A DNA stretch of 64,000 nucleotides from Mesorhizobium sp. WSM3626. Its GTDB lineage: Bacteria > Pseudomonadota > Alphaproteobacteria > Rhizobiales > Rhizobiaceae. The translations under genes and the position numbers were made by a program. Shown one piece after another: positions 1-8,553 of the stretch. The stretch covers positions 167,466-231,465 of the forward strand of contig NZ_AZUY01000003.1 in the NCBI RefSeq assembly GCF_000513935.1, read 5' to 3'. The notes beneath the pieces were generated by a model. That model saw only the letters and a list, made by a program, of their open reading frames with translations. It searched no databases and was not told the origin of the DNA. Position 1 is the first letter of the stretch. Every line of letters starts with the position of its first letter.

Positions 1-444
1 GCACTCGCCTTCGACGGCTGGGACACGCATGTCAACGAGGGTGGCGCGACCGGCCGGCTCGCCACTTTGCTCGGCGGCCTCGACGGCGCGTTTGAGGAAT
101 TCGAAAAAGGTCTCGGCGAACGCTGGAAGGATACGGCCATCGTCGCGATCACCGAATTCGGCCGCACGGCGCGGATCAACGGCACGGTCGGCACCGATCA
201 CGGCACCGGCACCGTGGTGCTGCTCGCCGGCGGCGCGATCAAGGGCGGGCGCGTCATCGCCGACTGGCCGGGGCTGAAGCCCGCGCAACTTTACCAGCAA
301 CGTGACCTTGCGCCGACCAGCGATGTCAGGGCGGTGCTGAAAGGCCTGCTCGCCGACCAGTTCGGACTTTCGGCCGCGGTGCTCGGCGAGAAGGTGTTTC
401 CGGACTCAGGTGCGGTGAAGCCTATGATGAACCTGATTGTCTGA
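1..444 (+). CDS. DUF1501 domain protein, C-terminal part (truncated by window start)
   Basis: The reading frame is open from base 1 and ends at TGA 442-444, so only the last 147 codons are present. The visible part has WDTHVNE near the start and the block ITEFGRTARINGTVGTDHGT, which is typical of DUF1501 proteins (sulfatase/alkaline phosphatase-like fold, often exported by Tat). Family members are usually about 400 residues, so roughly two thirds is missing. Genes of this family often sit beside a DUF1800 gene, but that side lies outside the window. The biochemical role is unknown. It converges on the next gene, which is on the minus strand. Confidence 0.8.
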   Translation, partial: ALAFDGWDTHVNEGGATGRLATLLGGLDGAFEEFEKGLGERWKDTAIVAITEFGRTARINGTVGTDHGTGTVVLLAGGAIKGGRVIADWPGLKPAQLYQQRDLAPTSDVRAVLKGLLADQFGLSAAVLGEKVFPDSGAVKPMMNLIV

Positions 445-449
445 CGTCT

Positions 450-479
450 GGCGACGCCGCGTTTTCTGCCGCGGCGCCG
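450..479. terminator. Possible bidirectional hairpin between convergent genes
   Basis: The inverted repeat CGCCGCG (455-461) and CGCGGCG (470-476) encloses an 8-base loop containing TTTT. It lies in the 53-bp gap between two convergent genes. There is no clear T-run after the stem, so it is only a candidate terminator. Confidence 0.35.
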
Positions 480-497
480 TCTCGCTCTTGCCGGTGA

Positions 498-3400
498 TCA
501 GGCGGCCTCGACCTTGGCGGGCGCGAAGTCTTCGCCGCGCACCAGCCTGGTCACGCCGACGAAATCGATCTTGCCCGAGCCAAGCACCGGCACATGCGCC
601 ACGACGCGCACCTCGGCCGGTACCATCAGGTCCATGGCGCCGTTTGCCTTGGCGAAGGCCAGAAACTGGGCGCGCGTCGCCTTTTCGGCTTCGGTAATGA
701 GCACCAGCTTTTCGCCCTTGCGCAGGTCCGGCACGGTCGCGACCGCCGAGAGCGATCCTTTCCACAGCTCGCCCGCCAAGGCTTCGACGGCAGCCAGCGA
801 AATCATCTCGCCGCCGATCTTGGCGAAGCGCTTGGCGCGGCCGCGGATGCTGACGAAGCCGGCATCGTCGATGCTGACGATGTCGCCGGTGTCGTGCCAG
901 CCGTCTTGCAGCGGCTCGAGCACACCAGGCTTTTCGGCCCTGAGATAGCCCGCCATGACGTTGGGGCCGCGCACGAACAGCCGTCCGCCACCTTCGACGC
1001 CGATCACCGGTTCCAGGCGGTATTCCATGCCGGGCATGATTTTTCCGACCGTGCCTGATTTGTTGTACATCGGCGTGTTGATGGAGATCACCGGCGCCGT
1101 CTCGGTAACGCCATAGCCTTCGAGAATGCGCAGGCCGAACTTCTCCATATAGGTTTCGCGGGTCGAGGCCTTGACCGGCTCGGCACCGGAAAAGCAATAG
1201 CGCACCGAGCGGAAATCATAGGGATGGGCGGTGCGCGCATAGCCGCTGAGGAAGGTGTCGGTGCCGAAGATGATCGTCGCGTTCGAGGCATAGACCAGTT
1301 CCGGCACGATGCGGTAGTGCAGCGGCGACGGATAGAAATAGACGGGAACGCCGGACACCAGCGGCAGCACCGTGCCCGCCGTCAGGCCGAACGAATGGAA
1401 GATCGGCAGTACGTTGAACACTTTGTCGCCCGAATGAAAATCGATGCGCGAGGCGGCCTGCGCGGCATTGGCCAGGATGTTGCGATGGGTCAGCACCACG
1501 CCCTTCGGCGTGCCTTCGGAGCCCGAGGTGAACAGGATCACGGCCGGGTCGGTGGCCTTGCGCGCAACCCTGGGCGTGCTCTTGCGCAACAGGCCAAGCA
1601 GCTTGTCCTTGAGGCCGATGGTTGCACGCAGATCATCGAGCCAGACGATGTTGACCGACCGGCCGACCTCCTCGACGATTGCGCCAAGCTTGGCCTGCTC
1701 GACAAAAGCCCGAGAGGTCAGGATGGTGGCTACCCGCGCCGCCTGGCAGGCGGACAGGATGTTGGTGGCACCGGCGGTGAAGTTGATCATCGCCGGGACC
1801 TTGCCTGCGGACATGACGCCGAGCAGCGCGGCACAGGCGCCATTGGCGTTGGGCAGCATGATACCGAGCGTGTCCTGTCCGGCATAAAGCGTCTCGAATT
1901 TCTCGCCGAGCACCGCGACGCCAGTGAGCAGCTTGCCGTAGCTCAGCGAACCGGCGACCGGATCCTGCACGGCAAGTTGCTTCATGCCGCGCTCGGTCGC
2001 CGTCTCGATGATCCTTTCGAGCACGGTCTTGTCGATATGCTGGGTGCGGAAGACGAGATCTGACATCACCTGGTAGAGCGCGGCACCGGCGGCGGCCCGG
2101 CGCTTGCGTCCCTTCAGCCCGTCGTCGACCTTGAGCTTGACCGGCGGCAGTATGGTCACCCTGACCTTCGGGAACAGACGGCGGCGCACGTGCTGCGCCG
2201 TCAGCCGCGAGAAGGGGCTTTTCTCCAGCCCCTCGATACGGATCGGCACCACCATCGAGCCGGTCTTGTCGGCCACCATGGCGGCGCCGTCATAGACCTT
2301 CATCAGCCCGCCGGTGACGGTGATGCGGCCCTCGGGAAAGATGACCAGCGGATCGCCGTTCTGCACGATCTTGATCAGCGTGCGCGTCGACATCGGCTTG
2401 GCCGGATTGAGCGGCAGGGCGCGGGTCAATTTGAGGAACGGCTTCATCCACCAGGCCTGCGCGATCGTGTAGTCGATGGCGAAGACCGGCTCTTCATCGG
2501 TCAGCGTCAGCGCCAGCGGGCCGTCGAGGAAGCTGACATGGTTGAGCGCCAGGATCGGCGCCGGGCCCGCGGCCTTGAGGTTTTCCAGGCCCTCCACTTC
2601 CAGACGATGGAAGGCACGGAACAGAATGGAGACGAAGTCGCGGAAGGCGTTGGTCGGCAGATATTTCAACATCAGCCAGGCGGCCACGGCATTGAAGGCG
2701 GCAAGCCCGAACAGCACGCTGGCAATAGAGACGCCCGCGGCTTGGATGGCGGCGACGAGGATGCCGCCCATCGTCATGAAGCCGGCGTTGACGATGCTGA
2801 CAGCGGCGACGACGCGGGCGCGGCGCGCCTCGGGCGACCAGGCCTGCACGGCGGCGAAGGTCGGCACCACCAGGAAGGCGCTGGAAATGGCCATGCCGGC
2901 AAGGTCGATCGCAACGCGGATCGTGTTCGGCCCTGCGAAGAAGAGGCCAAGGGTTTCGGCTTTTGGCGAGGGCTGCATGCTCCAGATCGTCCAGGCAAGG
3001 TGCAAGCCGAACAGCGCCAGCAGCGCCGTGCCGACCGGCGCCGGGAGCAGCACCATGCGGCCCTGCGACATCCAGGCGGCGATCGCCGAGCCGATGGCGA
3101 TGGAGACGGCGAACACCGCGAGATAGGCGGTGACCGCGATCTCGTTGCCACCGAGCTGATCCTTGATCAGCGTGGGCAGGATCGAAAGCACGATGGCGCC
3201 GATCAACCAGAACCACGAGGTCATCAATCCGGCGCGCCAGATGCGCGTGTCGGTGCGCAATTCGCTGACCTGCCGCCATGTCGAGCGGAAGATGTTCCAG
3301 TCGATGACAAGGTTCGGCGCGGCGGAGCCGGTCGAAGGGATGGAGCGGCTGACGGCCCAGCAGCCGACCGCCAGGATCATCATCATCGGGCCGAAGACGG

Positions 3401-3908
3401 CGACACCAATGCCGTCGGCGGAGACCACGCCGCCAACAATCGTGCCGCCAAGGATGGCGGCGAAGGTCGCCGACTCGATCCAGGCGTTGGCGCGGGGCAA
3501 TTCCCTGCGCTCGAGATGATCGGGCAGGATGCCGTATTTGATCGGCCCAAACAGTGCCGAGATGACGCCGAACATCAACAGCGCGGTCATCAGCACGGGA
3601 ATGGAGGACAGCGCAATGCCGACGACCGCGACCGCCGCGGCGCCGATCTCGGCAAATTTCAGCCGGCGGGCGATGAGCGCCTTGTCGAAGCGGTCGGCAA
3701 TCTCGCCGCCCAGCGCCGACAGGAGCAGGAACGGAGCCATGAACACGGCGCCGGCCAAGGTGACCAGCGAAGCCGCCTGGTCGGCGGCCAGTGTGAAGAG
3801 GATCAGGAACACCAGAGTGTTCTTGAGGAAATTGTCGTTGAAGGCGGACAGGAACTGCGTCCAGAAAAGCGGCGCGAAGCGCCGCGAAAGCATGAGATGC
3901 GTGTTCAT
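498..3908 (-). CDS. aas: Aas-like fusion: MFS transporter + PlsC acyltransferase + AMP-dependent acyl-ACP/acyl-CoA ligase
   Basis: The 1136-residue protein has three parts. Residues 1-420 are a multi-span MFS/LplT-like lysophospholipid transporter. Residues 430-600 are a PlsC-type acyltransferase with the H(X)4D box NHVSFLD (H456, D461) and the FPEGR box (about 524-528). The rest is an AMP-binding acyl-activating enzyme with the P-loop-like FTSGSEGTPKG, GYGVTET and the DGWHDTGD stretch. In enterobacteria LplT and Aas are separate proteins that recycle lysophospholipids at the inner membrane. Here transporter and enzymes are one chain, an arrangement also seen in other proteobacteria. I chose the ATG at 3908 because the MFS domain starts right there. 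An in-frame ATG at 3980 would add 24 basic, proline-rich residues. It is likely controlled by the palindromes at 4116-4185. Confidence 0.85.
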   Translation of the reverse strand: MNTHLMLSRRFAPLFWTQFLSAFNDNFLKNTLVFLILFTLAADQAASLVTLAGAVFMAPFLLLSALGGEIADRFDKALIARRLKFAEIGAAAVAVVGIALSSIPVLMTALLMFGVISALFGPIKYGILPDHLERRELPRANAWIESATFAAILGGTIVGGVVSADGIGVAVFGPMMMILAVGCWAVSRSIPSTGSAAPNLVIDWNIFRSTWRQVSELRTDTRIWRAGLMTSWFWLIGAIVLSILPTLIKDQLGGNEIAVTAYLAVFAVSIAIGSAIAAWMSQGRMVLLPAPVGTALLALFGLHLAWTIWSMQPSPKAETLGLFFAGPNTIRVAIDLAGMAISSAFLVVPTFAAVQAWSPEARRARVVAAVSIVNAGFMTMGGILVAAIQAAGVSIASVLFGLAAFNAVAAWLMLKYLPTNAFRDFVSILFRAFHRLEVEGLENLKAAGPAPILALNHVSFLDGPLALTLTDEEPVFAIDYTIAQAWWMKPFLKLTRALPLNPAKPMSTRTLIKIVQNGDPLVIFPEGRITVTGGLMKVYDGAAMVADKTGSMVVPIRIEGLEKSPFSRLTAQHVRRRLFPKVRVTILPPVKLKVDDGLKGRKRRAAAGAALYQVMSDLVFRTQHIDKTVLERIIETATERGMKQLAVQDPVAGSLSYGKLLTGVAVLGEKFETLYAGQDTLGIMLPNANGACAALLGVMSAGKVPAMINFTAGATNILSACQAARVATILTSRAFVEQAKLGAIVEEVGRSVNIVWLDDLRATIGLKDKLLGLLRKSTPRVARKATDPAVILFTSGSEGTPKGVVLTHRNILANAAQAASRIDFHSGDKVFNVLPIFHSFGLTAGTVLPLVSGVPVYFYPSPLHYRIVPELVYASNATIIFGTDTFLSGYARTAHPYDFRSVRYCFSGAEPVKASTRETYMEKFGLRILEGYGVTETAPVISINTPMYNKSGTVGKIMPGMEYRLEPVIGVEGGGRLFVRGPNVMAGYLRAEKPGVLEPLQDGWHDTGDIVSIDDAGFVSIRGRAKRFAKIGGEMISLAAVEALAGELWKGSLSAVATVPDLRKGEKLVLITEAEKATRAQFLAFAKANGAMDLMVPAEVRVVAHVPVLGSGKIDFVGVTRLVRGEDFAPAKVEAA

Positions 3909-4011
3909 GGCGATTTCCCATTTGGGCGGAACCACGCGGCGATGCTCCGGTGGTCCCCGCGGTTTCATGCGCTGTTTCAATCGTTGTAATAATGTGAGCT
4001 GGTTAAACTTC

Positions 4012-4101
4012 TTACCGGGTCTGATCTTCGCAGCGATCGCAAGTCCAGGCTCGTTTCGGCCAGCGGCCCTGCCCGGTGTCTGTTGTGGAGCCGTTCAACA
4101 T
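4012..4101 (-). CDS. Possible 29-residue leader peptide upstream of the Aas-like gene
   Basis: On the minus strand an ATG at 4101 is preceded by the good ribosome site AGGGAGAAG and opens a 29-codon frame ending in TAA at 4012. The product contains a CxxC pair (WTCDRCED). It lies between the operator array and the Aas-like start, about 100 bp ahead of it. It could be a leader peptide, a small protein or chance. No homology is recognised. Confidence 0.3.
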   Translation of the reverse strand: MLNGSTTDTGQGRWPKRAWTCDRCEDQTR

Positions 4102-4115
4102 TTCCGCTTCTCCCT

Positions 4116-4185
4116 ATGAACAATGTTCATGACCTCAACTTACCACACCGTGAACGATGTTCAAGCGCAAAATGAACGACGTTCA
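4116..4185. promoter_or_regulatory. Three palindromic TGAAC-N3-GTTCA operators
   Basis: Three near-identical palindromes lie in 70 bp: ATGAAC-AAT-GTTCAT (4116-4130, 6-bp arms), TGAACGATGTTCA (4151-4163) and TGAACGACGTTCA (4173-4185). Their centres are 34 and 22 bp apart. The shape (5-bp arms, 3-bp spacer) is typical of TetR-family operators, including fatty-acid-responsive ones. They lie upstream of the Aas-like gene, so regulation of that gene is the simplest reading. No TetR gene is present in the window. The remaining part of the 392-bp gap up to 4300 shows no convincing gene. Confidence 0.65.
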
Positions 4186-4299
4186 CAAGAGAGCGGATTG
4201 ATGAGCGAGGAGATGCGACGGTGGCGCCAGCCGTGTTGCCGTGGCCAGAGTCACGAAGGCGGTTGGTCGGCGCGATCGGCGGAGGTCACCCGCTGAAAC

Positions 4300-5880
4300 T
4301 CAGGTGATTGGAGATGACCCCAGCGTCGCCACGGTCTTCAGCGCGCCGTCGAGCATATCGCCCTTCTCGTCCTTCAGCGCCGCCTCGCGCAGGCGGCGTA
4401 TCCAGTCGGCGGCATCGTCGCGGCCCTTGAGCAGGTCGAGAGCAGAGAGTACGCGGTCGAATTTCGACTGGGCGCGCACATGGGTGTCGCTGTAGCCTTT
4501 GATCAGCCGGCGGCAGTTGAGGATTTCGACGGCAACGGCATAGTCGACCGGCACGTAGCCAAGCGCCAGTGCGTACCAGCGATCGAGATGGGCAAGCTCG
4601 ACCTTATGGCGCAGCAGGCCGCGGCGCCAGCGCCGCAGGCCGCCGATGAGCCACAGGGCGGCAAAGCCGGCAAAACTGTCGGTGCGGATGCGGCGGCCAC
4701 GGTTGATGCGGCGGTCGAGAAACCCGGCGAGCTTGGGCCGGTTCTCTATGTAGCCGCCGAGCCCCGCCGGCAGCGTGCCGCAGAACTCCTCGATGCGGGG
4801 ATGGAAATATTCGGTCACCTGCAGGACCGAACCGTCCTTGACGCCAACCTCCTTGCGGACCCGCCTGTCGCGGGTCGAGCGCGTTTTCAGATCGGCGACG
4901 CGGATCACGTCGTCATAGCACATGGCATTGGCCAGATGCTTGGCGGCGGCGATGGACAGAACATGAGCGTGGCCGGCGCTGTCCAGCGCGACGGCCTTGT
5001 CCAGCCGGTCGAGATATTCGCGGCCATAGGCGATGTCCTGATAGTCGACGACCTTTCTCAGGCCGCGAAGCGCCATGTCGCGCACGGCCAGGGGCATCAG
5101 GTCGATGCGAGCAACCAGCGCCTGCCATCCCTGCAGCAGATTTTGCGGACCGCTCACGCGCCCGGTACCCTGGGCGGATTCGACAATCGCTGGCTCCGCC
5201 GGCTTTGACGAAGGTGCTGCCGCCAGGCCCCGCGCACGATCGAACGCCGCGCTAAAGGCGGCGAGGCTGGCCTTGACGCCACGGCCGCCGGTGCCGATCG
5301 CCTGTTCATAACTTTCACGGGTAAACGGCAGTGCGTCGGAGCCGGCCAGCGCGCCAAGCAGGCTGGCCGAGATCATCGAGCCGTTGTCGGCGGCGATCTT
5401 TTCCATGTCGAAAGCGATGAAGCGCTTCGACGCGGTTTCCGCCGTGGCGTGAACCTTGGACGACGAGGCGCGGCCGTCGCCCGGTTCGATCTTTTCCGCG
5501 ACGGCGGCGATGCGGTGCGAGGAGGCGATCAGCGTCGTGCGGTTGGGGGTGACGAACCCCCTGATGATCGCACGGCCGGCTTCCATCAATTCGGCGGCGA
5601 TCAAGATGTCGACATCGCCCTGCGAGGGCGACAGCGCGAAGACCGGCAGGCGGCCGGTGTCGCGGGCCATTTCGACATAGTAGATGGTGGCGCCGGTGCG
5701 CTGGGCGACGCCGGCGACCGAGGTCGATTGCGCGACATAGCCATTGCGCTCGGCGACATCGGTGATCCAGTCGGCCAGCACGCCGCCGCCCTGGCCGCCG
5801 ACGGCCAGCACCGCGAGCTTGATGACTTGCTCATCGGCAGCACCGGACCGGGGATGCAAGGAAGGAACAGGCTCAAGCAT
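4300..5880 (-). CDS. iorB: Indolepyruvate oxidoreductase subunit beta family protein (2-oxoacid:ferredoxin oxidoreductase)
   Basis: The 526-residue protein opens with the gamma-type fold of 2-oxoacid oxidoreductases (VGGQGGGVLADWI near residue 32, then SVAGVAQRTGAT). The second half is a long extension found in the large proteobacterial IorB type. With IorA it should oxidatively decarboxylate an aryl 2-oxoacid to an acyl-CoA, reducing ferredoxin. The ATG at 5880 overlaps the iorA stop by 8 bp, indicating translational coupling. A longer frame up to 5994 would run deep inside iorA and is unlikely. Classical IorAB uses indolepyruvate. The neighbourhood makes other aryl oxoacids such as 2-aminophenylglyoxylate possible (inference). 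Confidence 0.87.
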   Translation of the reverse strand: MLEPVPSLHPRSGAADEQVIKLAVLAVGGQGGGVLADWITDVAERNGYVAQSTSVAGVAQRTGATIYYVEMARDTGRLPVFALSPSQGDVDILIAAELMEAGRAIIRGFVTPNRTTLIASSHRIAAVAEKIEPGDGRASSSKVHATAETASKRFIAFDMEKIAADNGSMISASLLGALAGSDALPFTRESYEQAIGTGGRGVKASLAAFSAAFDRARGLAAAPSSKPAEPAIVESAQGTGRVSGPQNLLQGWQALVARIDLMPLAVRDMALRGLRKVVDYQDIAYGREYLDRLDKAVALDSAGHAHVLSIAAAKHLANAMCYDDVIRVADLKTRSTRDRRVRKEVGVKDGSVLQVTEYFHPRIEEFCGTLPAGLGGYIENRPKLAGFLDRRINRGRRIRTDSFAGFAALWLIGGLRRWRRGLLRHKVELAHLDRWYALALGYVPVDYAVAVEILNCRRLIKGYSDTHVRAQSKFDRVLSALDLLKGRDDAADWIRRLREAALKDEKGDMLDGALKTVATLGSSPIT

Positions 5881-8026
5881 CGGCGAATACCAGGCGCCGG
5901 CTTTCGCGCCGCCTCTGCAGCAAGCCGATCGTCGCGCGGCGCGTCGCTTCCAGGAAGCGGTCCCAGCGGCTTGGATTGTGCACGACATCGGCACGGTAGA
6001 AGGACGGGCAGAGCACGGCGGCGTCCGCCACCTCGCCGCAATTGCCGCAGCCGACGCAGTTCTGGTCGATCGATGCGACCGGATCGTCGCGCAGCGGATC
6101 GTCGAGCGATTTCACCGACAGCGACGGGCAGCCGGAGAGCCGCATGCAGGCGTGATCGCCGGTGCAGATGTCCTCGTCGACGCCGAACTTCGGCTTGACG
6201 ACCCTTGTCCCACCCTTGATCGCCTTGTCGACCAGCGGCCTTTCGCGGCGCTGGCGATTGAGCATGCACTCCGACGAAGCGACGATGACTTTTGGCCCCT
6301 TCTCGTCCGTCGTCAGCGCCTCGCGCAACGTGTCCTGCATCTTGCCGACATCATAGGTGCGGTCGACATGGCGCAGCCATTTGACGCCCATGCCTTTCAC
6401 CGCCTCGGTGATCGGATGCTTGGTCGACTTGGTCCTATTGCCGGCACGCGACGACAGTATGTCCTGCCCGCCGGTGGCTGCCGAATAAAAATTATCGACG
6501 ATGACGATGACGCCGTCATTCTTGTTGAACACCGCATTGCCGATCGAGGAGGTCAGGCCATTGTGCCAGAAGCCGCCGTCGCCGACGAAGGAGATCGAGC
6601 GGCGCTTGGCGTCGGGCGAATTGAACGCCGAGGCCGAGGCGGGCCCCAGCCCGTAGCCCATCGTGGTGGAGCCGAGCTCGAAAGGCGGCATGATCGAGAA
6701 CAAATGGCAACCGATATCGGAAGCGATGTGATGCTTGCCGAGTTCCTGCTCGACCAGTTTGGTCGCCGCGAAGATCGGCCGCTCGGGGCAACCGATGCAG
6801 AAGCCGGGCGGCCGGCCCGGCACGACGTTGACCAGATCCGCCGTGTCGACGCCGTCGCCGACCTTGTTGGGCGCGCGCACCTCGCCCGGCAAAAGATGCG
6901 GGGCTTCTGCGCGCAGGAAGGCGCCGATGCCGTCGAGCATGACCTGGCCAGTATATTCGCCGGCCATCGGCAGATGCTCCTTGCCGACCAGCCTGGTGCC
7001 GCGCCCCGCCTTGTGCAACATCGCGGCAAAGGCCTGCTCGATATAGTTGGGCTGGCCTTCCTCGACCACCAGCACCGCCTGCTTGCCCTCGCAAAAGGCG
7101 AGGAACTCGTCGTCGATCAGCGGATAGACGGCGTTGAGCACGTAGAGCGGCACATCCGTGTCGCCATAGGTGTCGGCAAGGCCGAGCCGCTGCAGTGCAC
7201 GGATGACCGAATTGTACATGCCGCCCTGCATGACGATGCCGACCGAGCCGTGGTCCGAGCCGAAGAACTCGTTGATCTTGTTCCTGGTGATGAAATCCAC
7301 CGCCGCCGGCCAGCGCTTTTGTACCTTCTCCTTCTCGTGCAGGAAGGAGGCGGGCGGCAGCACGATGCGTCCGGTGTCGCGGCGCGGCGCGTCGAGCGCA
7401 TCGGCCACCGTCATCGGCGGGCGCTTGTTGTCCTTGGCGATGAAATGGCCGTGCACGTGGCAGCAACGGATGCGCACCTGCAGCATGACCGGCGTGTTGG
7501 AGATTTCCGACAGCTCGAAACCATCCTCCACCGCCTTGACGATGGATGGCAGGTTGGGGCGCGGGTCGAGCAGCCAGACCTGGCTCTTCATGGCGAAGGC
7601 ATGGCTGCGCTCCTGCATGATGGAGGAGCCCTCGCCATAGTCCTCGCCGACGATGAGCAGCGCGCCGCCGGTGACGCCGCCGGACGCGAGATTGGCCAGC
7701 GCGTCGGAAGCGACATTGGTGCCGACGGTGGATTTGAAGGTCGCGGCACCACGGATCGGGTAATGCACCGAGGCGGCCAGCATGGCTGTGGCGGTAGCTT
7801 CCGAGGCGCTGGCCTCGAAATGCACGCCGAGCTCGCCCAGAATGTCCTGCGCATCGGCCAACACATCCATCAGATGGCTGATCGGCGCGCCCTGATAGCC
7901 GCCGACATAGCCGACGCCGCATTGCAGCAGCGCCTTGGTGATGGCGAGGATGCCTTCGCCGGCAAATTCCTCGCCGGCGCCGAGCCTCAGCTTTTCGACT
8001 TCCTTGGCAAAAGACCGTTCAGCCAT
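5873..8026 (-). CDS. iorA: Indolepyruvate ferredoxin oxidoreductase subunit alpha (TPP- and Fe-S-binding)
   Basis: The 717-residue protein has the pyrimidine-binding/core oxoacid oxidoreductase domain first (GGYQGAPISH near 43), then a TPP-binding domain with GDG at 482-484 and the paired N512. The C-terminal ferredoxin-like region has C621, C627, C633-P and a canonical cluster C657, C660, C663, C673-P. A CIGCPERP motif (410-413) is also typical. The first Fe-S motif is spaced unusually (C-x5-C-x5-CP). The start at 8026 has a strong ribosome site (GGAAGGAGG). It follows a marR gene by 44 bp in a minus-strand operon whose first gene is the cyclase at 11233. It forms the enzyme with iorB. Confidence 0.9.
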   Translation of the reverse strand: MAERSFAKEVEKLRLGAGEEFAGEGILAITKALLQCGVGYVGGYQGAPISHLMDVLADAQDILGELGVHFEASASEATATAMLAASVHYPIRGAATFKSTVGTNVASDALANLASGGVTGGALLIVGEDYGEGSSIMQERSHAFAMKSQVWLLDPRPNLPSIVKAVEDGFELSEISNTPVMLQVRIRCCHVHGHFIAKDNKRPPMTVADALDAPRRDTGRIVLPPASFLHEKEKVQKRWPAAVDFITRNKINEFFGSDHGSVGIVMQGGMYNSVIRALQRLGLADTYGDTDVPLYVLNAVYPLIDDEFLAFCEGKQAVLVVEEGQPNYIEQAFAAMLHKAGRGTRLVGKEHLPMAGEYTGQVMLDGIGAFLRAEAPHLLPGEVRAPNKVGDGVDTADLVNVVPGRPPGFCIGCPERPIFAATKLVEQELGKHHIASDIGCHLFSIMPPFELGSTTMGYGLGPASASAFNSPDAKRRSISFVGDGGFWHNGLTSSIGNAVFNKNDGVIVIVDNFYSAATGGQDILSSRAGNRTKSTKHPITEAVKGMGVKWLRHVDRTYDVGKMQDTLREALTTDEKGPKVIVASSECMLNRQRRERPLVDKAIKGGTRVVKPKFGVDEDICTGDHACMRLSGCPSLSVKSLDDPLRDDPVASIDQNCVGCGNCGEVADAAVLCPSFYRADVVHNPSRWDRFLEATRRATIGLLQRRRESRRLVFADA

Positions 8027-8070
8027 CTCTGCCTCCTTCCGTTGCCGCCGACAGCCGGCGGCGCGTACAT

Positions 8071-8553
8071 CTAGATGTCGTGCTTGCGAATGTTCTTCAG
8101 CATCTTCAAAAGCGTCGCGATAAGCGCTGCGTATTCGACGTCGTCGATATCGTCGAACATGGCCTCGAACGCATCGTGCATGGCCGGCCAGGCGCGGGTG
8201 AACTCGGCTCGGCCCTCGTCGGTCAGGAACACGTGGCGGATGCGGCTGTCGGTGACGCCCTGCTCGCGCCGCACGAACCCTTGCCCCTCCAGCGTGTCCA
8301 GCGTGCGGCTCAAGGTCGACTGCTCGATGACCGTATAGACCGAGAGGTCGTTGACGGTGACGCCGTCGGCGACCGACAGCACGGCGAGCGTGCGCACCTG
8401 CGAAATCGTCAGGCCCTGCCTGCGGAAATCATCCCGCAAGGTGGCGTTGTAGCGGCCCATGATGCGGTTCATCAGATAGGGCGCGAATTGCTGCAGGCCG
8501 ATCTGACCGAGGGTCGAAATGCGTTGGCGTTTTTCGGCGACCTTCTGTTCCAT
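8071..8553 (-). CDS. MarR family transcriptional regulator
   Basis: The 160-residue protein has a winged helix-turn-helix: TISQVRTLAVLSVADGVTVN, then QSTLSRTLDTLEGQGFV and the wing RREQGVTDSRIRHVFLTDEG. MarR proteins of aromatic catabolic clusters are commonly repressors released by CoA thioesters or aromatic ligands. The ATG at 8553 shares one base with the stop of the FAD oxidoreductase gene before it (TGATG), so the two are translationally coupled. It is a candidate reader of the YTTYAAGCWTRAAR sites; a second marR lies at 22143. Which of the two binds these sites cannot be told from sequence. Confidence 0.88.
   Translation of the reverse strand: MEQKVAEKRQRISTLGQIGLQQFAPYLMNRIMGRYNATLRDDFRRQGLTISQVRTLAVLSVADGVTVNDLSVYTVIEQSTLSRTLDTLEGQGFVRREQGVTDSRIRHVFLTDEGRAEFTRAWPAMHDAFEAMFDDIDDVEYAALIATLLKMLKNIRKHDI

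Noticed and set aside
2190..3989. Plus-strand frame of 599 codons opposite the Aas-like gene
   Set aside because: Low-complexity Gln/Arg/Asp-rich translation, antisense to conserved MFS sequence; a shadow frame.
4201..4296. 31-codon plus-strand frame downstream of the TGAAC array
   Set aside because: No good ribosome site, unusual composition (many Arg and Trp) and no support as a gene.
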